The notes beneath the pieces were generated by a model. It searched no databases. It was not told the origin of the DNA and was given only the letters and a program-made list of their open reading frames with translations. 64,000 nucleotides of DNA from Nosema muscidifuracis. Its lineage: Eukaryota; Microsporidia; Nosematidae. The stretch is from NCBI GenBank assembly GCA_028335825.1, contig JAIOKI010000010.1, positions 490,544 through 554,543 on the forward strand, read 5' to 3'. Shown here piece by piece: positions 1-9,966 of this stretch. The first letter of the stretch is position 1. Each line of letters begins with the position of its first letter. Made by a program: the position numbers and the translations under genes.

Positions 1-860
1 TTAAATCTAATTATGATTAACAACAAGCAAAAGAAATCTTTATCTAATATAAGTTAATAGCTAGTATAGTTCTTTGTCTTACATGTTGTATAAAAAAATG
101 GACTTAAATTAATAAATAATTTTATATTTGATTATGGACAAAAACTAAGATTTAAATGTAGTTCTATTCAAGATATCAACACATTCCTTATAAAGTGATA
201 ATGTAAAATTGATAATATGAAAAATTATAGTCTTTATATTTTCTTCAATATATTTATGAATTTTAAAAAACTGCTTCATTATTTAATCCTCTTCAAAGTA
301 TTTAAGATATGTTCTGAAATGAATCTTCATCTTATAATATTTAGATCCTAAATAATTTAATATTAAACAAGGACTAATATGCTATTAAATTTTTTATTAT
401 TTTTGAACAAAACGTTATAAAAATGACAACATGTGATTAATATTAAAAAAATTTAAAGATCATTTTTTTGTAACATAAAGTGGTAAGTTTGTAAAATTAA
501 CACTTTATGCATATAGTATTATTATTTCATAGATTTTAATATATATAAATATCCTTTAATAGAAGTCAAAATCAATATAACTATTTATTTAATATATAAA
601 TATTTAGAATACAAAAAAAATATAACTATTTATTAAATATATGAAATAATTAAAGCATAAATTATTTAATTTATTATTTTTCATCAAAAATCATTTTTCT
701 CCTTTTGATTTGTATATTTATTGGCTAAATATTTTTTTTAACGATTTTTATTGGGCCTTTAATTAAAATTTCGACATGTGGTTTAATATCCAGACATTAT
801 TTCTCCTTTAATGAAATTTTAAATTTAAATGGTCTAGAACACTTTGATCTAAGTCTGAAT
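1..860. other. AT-rich sequence without a recognisable gene
   Basis: Very AT-rich, with stops in all frames on both strands at close spacing. I see no CCC-motif/ATG combination, tRNA or long repeat. It is probably intergenic, with the promoter of the Sel1-repeat gene at its right end. Confidence 0.6.
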
Positions 861-2060
861 ATGAATGGACCGAGATATAGACAAGAAAAAAAAATATTTA
901 GAATGAATAATATAAATATACACACAGATAATTTAAAGCTATTTGGAGATTTCTTACATTCTTATATAGTAGCTTTTGAAGATGATAATAGTTTGATGAG
1001 GAGCAGTTTTTTAACAGAAAATCCTTTATTAAAATTAGAGGATATAATAGAGCAAAATGAAAAGTATTACGAAATAATCAAAGAGAAACTTAGTCATTAT
1101 GCCAATAATCACATGTATTACATGGATAAAAAAAAGCAAATATCAAGACTTATAGCATATTTTGGATTTGCTAATGAATACGGGTTATTTAAGATTCCTT
1201 CTAATAAAGAGAAAGCTTTTCAGTATTACAAGCTCTCAGCGCAGTTAAATTCTCCATTTGGGACTTTTAAGCTTGCTCAATGCTATGAGAAAGGGGTTGG
1301 ATGTAAAAAAAATATGTCAAAAGCTTTATCTTTTTATAGATGTGCAGCAAAATTAGGTTCAATACAAGGATTGCATACATTTGGTACAATACTTCTACAA
1401 AATAATTTTGAAGGAGAATTTATAGAAGAATCTGCTTTTTTTTACTTACAGCTTGGAATTAGTAAGGCAAACAAATGCTACCCATACGTGTACTATGACT
1501 ACGCCAGATACCTAGAATTTAAAATATCGTGTAGTGAAGTAGAATTTCAGACAGATTTTTCATTCAATGCTTATTATAGAGGAGCAATGAATGAATGCCC
1601 AAATTGTCAATATAGAGTAGCTCAATGTTTCGAATATGGAGAGCTTGGTGTAGATATAAATATTCAAAAAGCTTATACGTACTACAAAAATGCAGCATTT
1701 AATGGACATATCGATGCCCAATTTAAGATAGCACTAACATTAATAGATCAAGGAGAACCTACAGAGACAAATATTATATTAGCTTTTAAGTATGCATTAA
1801 AGGCAGCAACCAAAGAACATAGCATGGCTATAAAATTTATGTCAATTTTTTATATGAAAGGATTGGTTGTCCAAAGAAGTTTAAGTATCTCTAAGTGGTG
1901 GGATAAAATATTAGAAGTTAATTTAAAAAAACATAATATATTATTAGATCCAGAAATATATGGTAAATTAGAAAAGATGGTTGTTAGAGAAGAACAAAAA
2001 AAAAGAGAAGTTGTTGTAGATGGTATGAAAACTAATACAGAATATATAAAAGTAGTATAA
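861..2060 (+). CDS. Sel1-repeat protein, chitin synthase activator-like (Skt5/Chs4 type)
   Basis: A 399-residue protein made mostly of Sel1-like (TPR-related) repeats. Clear units lie around residues 95-130 (EYGLFKIPSNKEKAFQYYK), 131-170 (LAQCYEKGVG followed by KALSFYRCAAKLG), 255-290 (VAQCFEYGELG, KAYTYYKNAA) and 291-345, each with the A/G-rich alpha-alpha hairpin pattern. Known biology: fungal Skt5/Chs4 proteins are Sel1-repeat adaptors that activate chitin synthase, and microsporidia keep this kind of protein. Inference: it may assist the chitin synthase 5.5 kb downstream on the same strand. It has no signal peptide or membrane segment, so a cytosolic adaptor fits. The C-terminal 25 residues are K/E-rich and look disordered. 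A second ATG lies 42 bases downstream (residue 15), and neither has a clear CCC motif, so the start is uncertain. Another kind of Sel1 adaptor is possible. Confidence 0.8.
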   Translation: MNGPRYRQEKKIFRMNNINIHTDNLKLFGDFLHSYIVAFEDDNSLMRSSFLTENPLLKLEDIIEQNEKYYEIIKEKLSHYANNHMYYMDKKKQISRLIAYFGFANEYGLFKIPSNKEKAFQYYKLSAQLNSPFGTFKLAQCYEKGVGCKKNMSKALSFYRCAAKLGSIQGLHTFGTILLQNNFEGEFIEESAFFYLQLGISKANKCYPYVYYDYARYLEFKISCSEVEFQTDFSFNAYYRGAMNECPNCQYRVAQCFEYGELGVDINIQKAYTYYKNAAFNGHIDAQFKIALTLIDQGEPTETNIILAFKYALKAATKEHSMAIKFMSIFYMKGLVVQRSLSISKWWDKILEVNLKKHNILLDPEIYGKLEKMVVREEQKKREVVVDGMKTNTEYIKVV

Positions 2061-2754
2061 TAAATTTATACTTTATAATATATTAAAGTTTTTGTATATA
2101 AAGTGCATTAGAAATATGATAATTATTTCTATTTTTTGTATATTTTATAATGATGTAAGTTAGTGATTGCTCAATATTTACAGTATAGAGTGATTCATAA
2201 TAAATAATTTAAATATTTTACTAGCTAAATATTTGCTAGACTTAGAACAGAAATGTTTATTATTAAGGGTTAAAAAATAAATATTAATTTTAAACTTTTT
2301 ATATATTTCGATTTTCAAGACTCTTCAAAATTTAAAAAAAATAATTTCAAATAAAAAATGTTCATTTACTTTAGCTTGTCATCAATTTTGATAAATTAAA
2401 ATCACAAATTTATTTTTGAAAAAAATAACAGATTGAGCTGAAAATCGAATATTTAAATTAATGTAAAATAAAATCTATATTTGAAAATATTAACATACAT
2501 ATTCATCTTTTCTAGAGATTATATACATATTTGTATGAGAATATTTTAAAATATATGATGAAAATATAAAGTTACAAGGTAAAATATTTACATATATAAG
2601 ATTGTGTGTTATTAAAGTTTGACAGTGATTAATATAGTATTTTGTTACATAATAAATAAAATTAATCGAGATAGAATACGATAGATTTTACAAAAAAATA
2701 AATTAATTAATATTTTTTGAATAGTAGAAAAAATTTAGTTTACAATTCTTATAA

Positions 2755-2965
2755 TATTATTGAAATATTAAGAGTCAATTATTATATATAATATCATTAA
2801 GAGAATAGAATAAATATTATATATAATATCATTAAACTATCAAGATTCAATTATTATATATAATATTATTGAAATATTAAGAGTAAATATTATATATAAT
2901 ATTATTGAGATATTAAGAGTAAATTATTATATATAAAATTTTGTAATATCATTGAGATATTACAA
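2755..2965. repeat. Degenerate AT-rich tandem repeat
   Basis: About five imperfect units built around ATTATATATAATATCATT followed by AAGAGTAAAT-like spacers. It lies in the 1.15-kb gap between the Sel1 gene and the four-pass membrane gene. The rest of that gap (2061-3209) shows no gene. Confidence 0.7.
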
Positions 2966-3209
2966 ATTAATTATTTACCATTCCTATTAATATTTAATTG
3001 ATATGTAAATTAAATAAACAATTAAAGGGGTTAAATTAATAAAATAAAAAAAAAGCGAATCTTTATTAAACTTCTATCAACATTGAATTATTTTTTTTTT
3101 CTTAATATTATCTAATATCAATAAAGGAGAAAATTACTCCATATTTAAAGGAGATTTAATTTTATTGGTTGTTTTTCATTTATAATATTTTTTTAACTAT
3201 TAACGGTTA

Positions 3210-3773
3210 ATGTTTGAGACTTATAATAAAGAAGAAAGTGTTGATAAAGCTGAAGTAGCTGAACAGAAAGTAGAAAAGATAGTTGATAATATAGAAACTT
3301 CTAAGATGGGAAAAACTTTTCCTACTGAAGTACATAATATACAGATAGCAGATATTTTAAAAATGTTATTGTTATCGAATTTTGCTAACTTTATGCCTCT
3401 TTATATTATATTTACCAGGGATGTAAGTGCTTATGTAAATTGGATTAGAAAATTACTCAATTTTATTTTTATAATAAGTTTTATCTGGAATGTTACTCTT
3501 GGTTTTTTTGGATATATTAGTGGAGCCAAAGAGCTAAAAAAACTCCTTATATTAGGTACAGTAATTAAAGGAGCTTCTTCTTTAATAATAATGATTATGT
3601 GTACTATTGGACAAGGATTTAGTTCTCTTGCTATTGGATTTATATTTATAGTTTATGTTTCATTCTTAGATTTACTTTTCTTGTATTATCTTTCATTATA
3701 TCTAAGGAGATTAGATTCTGATGAATATGACGATTATGGAGTTAAGATTGTTAAAAATCAAGAAAAGGTATAA
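3210..3773 (+). CDS. Four-pass membrane protein, function unknown
   Basis: A 187-residue protein. The first ~45 residues are charged and K/E-rich with no signal peptide. Four hydrophobic stretches follow, near residues 50-68, 82-104, 112-132 and 138-165. The loop between the second and third holds a GAKELKK segment, and the C-terminal tail is acidic then basic (LDSDEYDDYG). I recognise no family. The topology suggests a small integral membrane protein of the endomembrane system with both ends cytosolic. The ATG at 3210 is the first in frame and follows a TAACGGTTA context rather than a plain CCC motif. It lies 94 bases upstream of the SWIM-finger gene on the same strand, and each probably has its own promoter. 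Unbroken frame and ordinary codon use support a real gene. Confidence 0.75.
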   Translation: MFETYNKEESVDKAEVAEQKVEKIVDNIETSKMGKTFPTEVHNIQIADILKMLLLSNFANFMPLYIIFTRDVSAYVNWIRKLLNFIFIISFIWNVTLGFFGYISGAKELKKLLILGTVIKGASSLIIMIMCTIGQGFSSLAIGFIFIVYVSFLDLLFLYYLSLYLRRLDSDEYDDYGVKIVKNQEKV

Positions 3774-3867
3774 AAAAACATTAAAAAATTTAACTTGCAT
3801 ATTTAAAATAAAATTATTTGTTAGCATAATTATATTAATATTTAAATTTTAATAATATTTTTACCCA

Positions 3868-4125
3868 ATGAATCTAGATAAATTAGATAAAAACGAAATA
3901 TTTTTATTAGTAGGTGATGATTATAAACATATTTTTAAAAATAAGCTTTATAAAACATCCATTTTTAATGTTGAATTCTATATAGTTGATACTTATAAAA
4001 TTATAGAAAATGTTTCAGGGTATCAATGTACTTGTGATAATTTATTATGTTGGCATATTATTAAAGTAATAACAGACAAAAACAAAGCTATTAATAAAGA
4101 TTCATTAGTTGATGATTTTAAGTAA
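3868..4125 (+). CDS. Miniature SWIM-type zinc-finger protein, possible Sws1/Shu2/ZSWIM7 homologue
   Basis: An 85-residue protein with a TTTTTACCC motif two bases before the ATG, the classic microsporidian start signal. Residues 54-63 read CTCDNLLCWH, a CxCx4CxH pattern. CxCx(n)CxH is the signature of the SWIM zinc finger, found in Sws1/Shu2/ZSWIM7 (Shu complex, recombination repair), MuDR-type transposases and MEKK1. The flanking predicted beta-strands (FNVEFYIVDTYKIIE) and the following helix (IIKVIT) match how SWIM fingers sit in the Sws1 family. The Cys-to-Cys spacing of four is shorter than in most SWIM domains, so this would be a reduced version. Inference only: a minimal Sws1-like recombination factor. 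A chance arrangement in a small unrelated protein is the alternative. Confidence 0.7.
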   Translation: MNLDKLDKNEIFLLVGDDYKHIFKNKLYKTSIFNVEFYIVDTYKIIENVSGYQCTCDNLLCWHIIKVITDKNKAINKDSLVDDFK

Positions 4126-4265
4126 ATTATTAAATTAGATTCATCAGTATGTTTATATATTAAAGATTCTTGAGTGTATTATTAGATTGAATTTATAAGT
4201 AAATTATTAAATTAGATTCATCAGTATGTTTATCTATGGAAGATTATTGAGTGTATAATTAGATT
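4122..4265. repeat. Two-copy tandem duplication of about 73 bp
   Basis: The unit starts at AAGTAAATTATTAAATTAGA and includes ATTCATCAGTATGTTTAT and TTGAGTGTAT. It occurs near 4122 and again near 4196. The first copy overlaps the stop codon of the SWIM-finger gene, so the duplication was seeded at that gene's 3' end. Confidence 0.75.
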
Positions 4266-4494
4266 ATATTAGATTCAAAAGAATTTAAAAAAAGCCACTT
4301 AAAGTTTTTAATTTAATAATACATATTTTATATCAAGATAACTTTTAGCCCTTATTATAAGAGAAAAATCATTAAATAAGCTTTATAGTCACTAAGGTTA
4401 AAATCTACGTTTAGTAGAATTTTATAGTTCAACAACTTCTAATTCTCATTTATTGTTGTATTACTTCACCTTGTTAGTTTATTTTTACATATTA

Positions 4495-4583
4495 TTATAT
4501 AATGCTGTTGCTTGATTTGCTTTCTTCCTGCATGGGGTAAAATAATAAAATATTTTAAATACCTTATAACAATAATAAGAGGA
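4495..4583 (-). repeat. Relic promoter plus first codons of a lost gene (copy 1)
   Basis: On the minus strand this reads TATTTTACCCC immediately followed by ATG CAG GAA GAA AGC AAA, then a stop after 12 codons. The sequence from 4515 to 4583 is nearly identical to 17430-17497, including ~30 bases upstream of the CCCC motif. Both copies look like the 5' end (motif, start codon, first six codons) of a duplicated gene whose body is gone. Nothing gene-like follows up to 4923. Confidence 0.65.
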
Positions 4584-4923
4584 TACTCGACATTTTATTA
4601 TATAATAATTATGAAAAAATATAATGATAACTTAACATTCATTCTAGATTAGTTTTAAAACTAAGAGCGAAATATCAAAGAAAGTCATTTCATAATAAAA
4701 GCGTTAAAGAGTATTATATTTTTAATCAAAAAGGTTGTCTTAGGGAGAAGCATCATAAATAATCATTTATGTTTTTAAAAATTACTATAAGTATTGCCAT
4801 ATTCTTTATTAAAGTTCTAAAATAAAAGGGATAGGATTTTTAAATTAATTAAAATTTTTTTTAACAATATTTTCATTTAACAAATTTGAGAAAAAAAATA
4901 TTTTTTTAGTTAAAAATAATTTA

Positions 4924-5565
4924 TTAAAATATAGAAGCTTCATAATTTTCTGAAACTTTCATTGTAATATCACGAGGATTTGTTTCTCTATCTCCTTCTT
5001 CTTTCTCAGGATGATAAATCATATAACTAGAATGTTTTTTGACATTTGGATTTCTCTTATCATAAAATATATGATTATGTCTTTGAATATGTTTTTTACT
5101 GTCAGGTATATAAACATGTCTAAGATTAATTTTTTTATCCCCTCTGAATAAAACTTCCCACAATTGTCTCTCTTCTTTAGCACAGCTTACAAACTTAGCC
5201 TTAGTCATTTTAGGGATTAAAGGATTATCTTTCTCAGCTTCTAAGCACATATCATTTTTCATAATATAAAATTCTGATAAACTATTAAATACAATACTAA
5301 ATACTTGTGAAGTAGAATTCTGTATATCTTTTAGAACAATCTTTTTATCATTAATCTGAAAAGCTTTATTCTTAACTGTATCTATAAAATATAAATCACC
5401 GTCACTACTTTGATTTAATTCTATAATAATAGGAGAATAAAAATTTGATATTACTACTTCTCCTTCATGTCTAGCCATCAATTTATTAGTACCTAAGGAT
5501 CTTATATAATAACTAGGAAGACCATAGCTGAATATAATATAAAAAAAGTGCATAGGTTTTAACAT
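4924..5565 (-). CDS. Secreted ricin-B-lectin-like (beta-trefoil) protein
   Basis: A 213-residue protein. The start could be the ATG at 5565 or the one four codons later; either way an N-terminal hydrophobic stretch (MHFFYIIFSYGLPSYY) looks like a signal peptide. Residues ~30-140 have the rhythm of a beta-trefoil: alternating short strands, a DGDLYFIDTVKNKAFQI segment, then DMCLEAEKDN ... FVSCAKEERQLWEV at 106-138. CLE...C....QLW is the ricin-B QxW repeat with its paired cysteines. Microsporidia of the Nosema group encode families of secreted ricin-B-lectin-like proteins, and this fits such a member. The C-terminal 70 residues are basic and His-rich (HVYIPDSKKHIQRHNH) and probably not part of the trefoil. 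Only one clear QxW is visible, so sugar binding cannot be assumed. Confidence 0.65.
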   Translation of the reverse strand: MLKPMHFFYIIFSYGLPSYYIRSLGTNKLMARHEGEVVISNFYSPIIIELNQSSDGDLYFIDTVKNKAFQINDKKIVLKDIQNSTSQVFSIVFNSLSEFYIMKNDMCLEAEKDNPLIPKMTKAKFVSCAKEERQLWEVLFRGDKKINLRHVYIPDSKKHIQRHNHIFYDKRNPNVKKHSSYMIYHPEKEEGDRETNPRDITMKVSENYEASIF

Positions 5566-5904
5566 AATCAGTATAATATTTTTTTATAATATCAAAGTTG
5601 TTTTATAAATAATTATTTCATTTATCTGTTTTAGATTATTAAAATTTAATTTGTATTAAAAAAATTAATTAAAATTTATTAGTTAATTATGAGTATTTGT
5701 ATTGAACAATATATATATTATTTATTTGTTTGTATGGTTTATATAAACAAACAAATTGTAAAACAAATTTATCTACTAAAAAACAAAAAAAATATTCTAA
5801 AATAAGAAATTAAAAAAAATTTATTAATTTTAATATATTTTATTGTTTTTTTAAAAAAATCATTGTATCATATATGACTATAATATTGTAGTTTTATAAG
5901 TTTG

Positions 5905-6125
5905 ACTTACTTGTTGTAGGATTATATTTAATTATTGTAGTGTTATAGGAATATATTTAATTATTTTGGTGTTGTAGGAATATTTTTAATTATTGTGGTG
6001 TTGTAGAAATATATTTAATTATTTTAGTGTTGTAAGATTATGCAAATTAATATGATAATAGAAATATATTTAATTATTGTAGTGTTGTAGGAATATGCAA
6101 ATTAATGTGATAATAGAAATATTTC
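5905..6125. repeat. Tandem repeat, about 33-bp unit, roughly six copies
   Basis: Units of the form ATATTTAATTATTGTAGTGT followed by TGTAGGAAT are repeated with small changes. The last two units carry an inserted ATGCAAATTAATATGATAAT block, so the array shows a higher-order pattern. It lies in the 1.16-kb gap upstream of the 68-residue membrane protein; the rest of that gap shows no gene. Confidence 0.75.
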
Positions 6126-6728
6126 ATTTATGTTGTATATATAAAAATTTTGAAATTTAATTATTTTTTGACTCCAATAAAAATACATTGCTGCTGTGGG
6201 AAAGATAGAGCTTTATCTTGTATATCTAAAGTTTGAAAATTAATTTAAAGACCCCTTGTGTTTGTTAAATTCTTAAAAGAGATTTATAATTTTTATTGAA
6301 TATTATGAATGTATTTATTAAAGAATTGATATAATGGCTGTAATAGTAAATTTATACATTTTAAAACTTATTCTTTTTTATTTTTAAGATAAAATTATCT
6401 TCATAGATATTTCTAACACCTTTTATTAAACAACAATAAAAGATCTCAGTAATATTTAGCTAGTTAAAATTATAAAATATTAACATTGTATTAATCATAT
6501 TTTTTGACATCTGATACGTATATCTCCTTTTTTATTACAAATTAAACAAAACTATTACTAGAATACTTTTATTAGTTGATATTAAATTCTGTTATTTATA
6601 AATAGATAATTTGTATTTTAATGTTAAATATTGTTTTGAGCTTTTTAACTTACTTTTTACAATAAACTTAAAACTGTAAAATTTTATTGATCCTTTAAAA
6701 TATAAATTGTTAACCCTTTGCATTAAAA

Positions 6729-6935
6729 ATGTCAACAGCCGACATAATCAAACAAAGATCAGCACCAACACAACGAAGAGGTCCTACACCAGTTATGAGC
6801 ATAAAGATGCTTACTCTCATATTAAGATTTATTCTATTCTATATTGCAGTTGTTATATCATATATAGTGAGCTTTATCATGTCTCTAGTTATCTATGTAG
6901 TATTTTTTTTCTTAAACTTGATAGGATATGATTGA
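6729..6935 (+). CDS. Small membrane protein (68 residues), unknown
   Basis: The protein has a polar, S/T/R-rich first 25 residues (MSTADIIKQRSAPTQRRGPT) followed by a very hydrophobic stretch from about residue 27 to 66, long enough for one long or two tightly packed membrane helices. A TTAACCC motif sits 13 bases before the ATG at 6729, which makes this frame, not the overlapping one starting at 6707, the real gene. There is no signal peptide, so it is likely inserted by its C-terminal hydrophobic part, perhaps in the ER. I recognise no family. The following 625 bases to the chitin synthase hold nothing I can call. Confidence 0.7.
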   Translation: MSTADIIKQRSAPTQRRGPTPVMSIKMLTLILRFILFYIAVVISYIVSFIMSLVIYVVFFFLNLIGYD

Positions 6936-7557
6936 GTATAACTTGTTTTACTAATAAATACATAATATCTCAAAGAAAAATGATTAACTATCTTTTATAA
7001 ATGATGACATCATTTTTTAATATAAATATATTCAATAAATTACTTTTAACTTGGAATGGTATAAAAAACGTATAGAGTTAATAACTTTCCTAAAATCAAT
7101 TTTTGAAAAAAACAAAGACGTCATTGTTGCTAAACATTTTTGACATATTGAGAATTATACTGACATTAGATAATCTGATAAGTCTAATGTATTTTTTTGT
7201 ATAATATAATTAGATTTTACATTTATTAATAGAATTTGTATTAAATATTCATATATTCATCAGTTATTATGTATTCCTCTGATGACTTATAGAAGAATTA
7301 ACTTTTTTAATATTTATCAATTATAATCTTCCCCTCTTATAACTTATGGAAGAATTATTTTTTTTAATTAAAAATGTATTCAAGATTAATTTATCATTTA
7401 AACTTTATTTGAGAATATTTATATATTTTATCTATAATGTTATCTAAAGAATCATCTTTAACCATTTTTAAGTAAGAATTACAAAGCTATATAAATTATA
7501 ATAATTTTTTTTGTAATTTGTTTGTGTACATCACTAAATATTTGATTATACTTATAG

Positions 7558-7560
7558 CCC
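7558..7560 (+). promoter_or_regulatory. CCC start-proximal motif of the chitin synthase gene
   Basis: TATAGCCC abuts the ATG directly. In microsporidia a CCC-like motif close to the start is found at most genes and marks very short 5' UTRs. The same signal occurs at 3864, 6714, 16509, 18156, 33589, 37694 and 51200 (plus strand) and at 24373 and 28288 (minus strand). Confidence 0.7.
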
Positions 7561-9966
7561 ATGCTATCACAAGGAGAAATATTACGAAATCCATCTAGAA
7601 CACGTTTACAAAGACCATTAGTCGAAAAAACAAATCATAATGGATGGTGGTCTAAAATTTCAAGATTTTTTACTTTTCTAATACCTGATTTTGTATTAAA
7701 TTGTTGTGGAATGCGTACTGATGAAGTTCGTCAGGCTTGGAGAGAGAAATTAGCACTTTGTATTTGTATAGCTTTGTGTTGTGGTATTCTTACATTTCTG
7801 ACCTATGGAATGAATACACTTGTTTGTAAGGGAAGTAATCAATATGTCTTTGGTAAACTTGATAAAGCAAATTTTAAAAATAATATAGTAATAACTAATG
7901 GAAGTATTTATGAAACAGATAATGATTCATATAGTAGAGACGCGATTTACACAGGTAATTTTAAGATCAATTCAGAAGCATGTAGAAGGGCTTTCGGTAG
8001 ACAATTACTCGATGGAAGAAAAAGTATGAAAGGATTGAGAAGAATCGCACCGATTTGTTTTGATTATTCATACATTTTAGAGAAGAATTTTATTGTAATT
8101 GGTAAAAATGTGTACGACACAAATTTGTGCAAAGAATCAACTTATGATGAGTTTATAAAAAAATACGCCGGTACAGAAGCTCAACAAGATTATTTAACTA
8201 GTGAAGAATGGCAATGTTTTAAAGATACATTTTATAGTGGAGAAATAGCTACTAAAACTAAAGGATGTTTTATAGCTGATACATTTCTATATATAACTAC
8301 AGTAATAATTTTTAGTCTCATAATTGCGAAATTTGTATTAGCAACAGTCTATTCTTGGCATATGAAAAAAAAGGTAAAACCTTCTGAATGTGTAACTCCA
8401 TCCATTTTACTTGTTACATGCTATAGTGAAGATAAAGAAGGAATTAAAAAAACTTTAGATAGCTTGTGTAAGCAACAGTATGATTATGATAACAAACTTA
8501 TAGTTGTTATAGCTGATGGCGAGATTACTGGTTCTGATAATGATAAAAGTACACCTGAAGAAATTTTAGATTTGATAGAAGTAGATAATTCACCTGTCAC
8601 ACCTAAATCTTATGTATCATTAATGCCTGGACCAAAAAGGATAAATCGTGCTATGGTTTATTCTGGATATTACAAAGCTAGAGATGATGCTGATATTTTT
8701 GGAAGAGAATCAAGTCAAAAATGTAGAATAATTTTCATACGTAAATGTGGAAATACCTCAGAAACATTTAAAGCTGGTAATAGAGGAAAAAGAGATAGCC
8801 AGGTTATATTAATGTCATATTTTTCTAAACTTATATACAACGATAGAATGTCAGAACTTGATTTTGAAATTTATAATAAGATGAGAATGTTGATGCCACA
8901 CATAGATCCAGTAGACTTCGAATGTATTCTAATGGTAGATGCTGATACGATCGTTAAACCTGATGCATTAGCAAAAATGATTTCTATATTTGAAACTGAT
9001 CCTAAAGTTATTGGCGTATGTGGAGAGACAATGATATTAAATAAATGTGAAAGCTGGGTGAGTATGATACAGGTTTTTGAGTATTATATAAGTCATCATT
9101 TGAGTAAAACTTTTGAATCAGTTTTTGGAGGTGTTACTTGTTTACCAGGATGTTTCTGTATGTACCGTATAAAAATCATTACAGATGAAAATGGTCATGT
9201 CGTCACAGGATATCGTGCTAACGAGAAAAAAGTTTTCGAAGAAGAAACTAAAGAAAGATTTTGTTTGCCCATCCTAGCAAATCCGTTTATAATCAATGCA
9301 TATTCAGTGTACGAAGCAAAAACCTTACATCAAAAGAATTTATTACATCTTGGTGAAGATAGATATTTAACAACTTTACTTCTAAAAAACTTTTTTAAAA
9401 GAAAATTAATATTTGTACCACAGGCTAAATGTGAGACTTATGTACCAGGAACTTTTAAAATATTATTAAGTCAAAGAAGACGATGGATAAATTCCACGAT
9501 TCACAATTTATTTGAGCTGGTTATGGTTGATAAATTATGTGGAGTATTCTGCTGTTCGATGCAGTTTGTTGTGATGGTAGAATTATTTGGTACATTGGTA
9601 CTACCAGCAGCCATTTTATTTACTGGAGTTCTTATTGTTTCTTCTATTTTGTATGAACCAGCATATATTCCTTTAATTATGTTAGGTGGAATATTCTTAT
9701 TACCTGCTGTACTAATTTTAATTACAACCTTCGAAATCAGTTATATATTCTGGCTGTTTGTATATATTCTATCTATTCCTATATGGAATTTTATACTTCC
9801 CGTATATGCTTTCTGGCATTTCGATGATTTTTCTTGGGGTGATACGCGTAAGGTAGATGGATCTAATGCTAATGAAGATGTTATAGAGTCTGATCAACAG
9901 AGAATAGTATTAAAAGAGCTGAAAGATTTTAAAAAAGAAAAAGAAAGCAATAAAAAAGAGTTGTAA
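7561..9966 (+). CDS. CHS1: Chitin synthase (fungal class IV-like)
   Basis: An 801-residue protein, full length for the single microsporidian chitin synthase. It catalyses transfer of GlcNAc from UDP-GlcNAc to growing chitin, which forms the endospore wall layer. Order of parts: a basic cytosolic N terminus; a membrane helix near 64-84; a cysteine-containing extracytosolic region; a second helix near 241-265; then the GT2 catalytic domain. Hallmark residues are visible: KRDSQ at 410-414, MVDADT at 458-463 (the DxD-type metal site), the 521-531 FGGVTCLPGCF block, GEDR at 598-601 and the acceptor-binding QRRRW at 638-642. At least three further helices follow. The C-terminal HFDDFSWGDTRK block is typical of class IV/V enzymes. 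A CCC motif abuts the ATG. Frame intact, all key residues present, so probably active. Only the short class label is inferred. Confidence 0.96.
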   Translation: MLSQGEILRNPSRTRLQRPLVEKTNHNGWWSKISRFFTFLIPDFVLNCCGMRTDEVRQAWREKLALCICIALCCGILTFLTYGMNTLVCKGSNQYVFGKLDKANFKNNIVITNGSIYETDNDSYSRDAIYTGNFKINSEACRRAFGRQLLDGRKSMKGLRRIAPICFDYSYILEKNFIVIGKNVYDTNLCKESTYDEFIKKYAGTEAQQDYLTSEEWQCFKDTFYSGEIATKTKGCFIADTFLYITTVIIFSLIIAKFVLATVYSWHMKKKVKPSECVTPSILLVTCYSEDKEGIKKTLDSLCKQQYDYDNKLIVVIADGEITGSDNDKSTPEEILDLIEVDNSPVTPKSYVSLMPGPKRINRAMVYSGYYKARDDADIFGRESSQKCRIIFIRKCGNTSETFKAGNRGKRDSQVILMSYFSKLIYNDRMSELDFEIYNKMRMLMPHIDPVDFECILMVDADTIVKPDALAKMISIFETDPKVIGVCGETMILNKCESWVSMIQVFEYYISHHLSKTFESVFGGVTCLPGCFCMYRIKIITDENGHVVTGYRANEKKVFEEETKERFCLPILANPFIINAYSVYEAKTLHQKNLLHLGEDRYLTTLLLKNFFKRKLIFVPQAKCETYVPGTFKILLSQRRRWINSTIHNLFELVMVDKLCGVFCCSMQFVVMVELFGTLVLPAAILFTGVLIVSSILYEPAYIPLIMLGGIFLLPAVLILITTFEISYIFWLFVYILSIPIWNFILPVYAFWHFDDFSWGDTRKVDGSNANEDVIESDQQRIVLKELKDFKKEKESNKKEL

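Noticed and set aside
6707-6931. Overlapping open frame of 74 codons
   Set aside because: It overlaps the CCC-preceded 68-residue membrane gene in another frame, opens without the motif and has no protein-like character.
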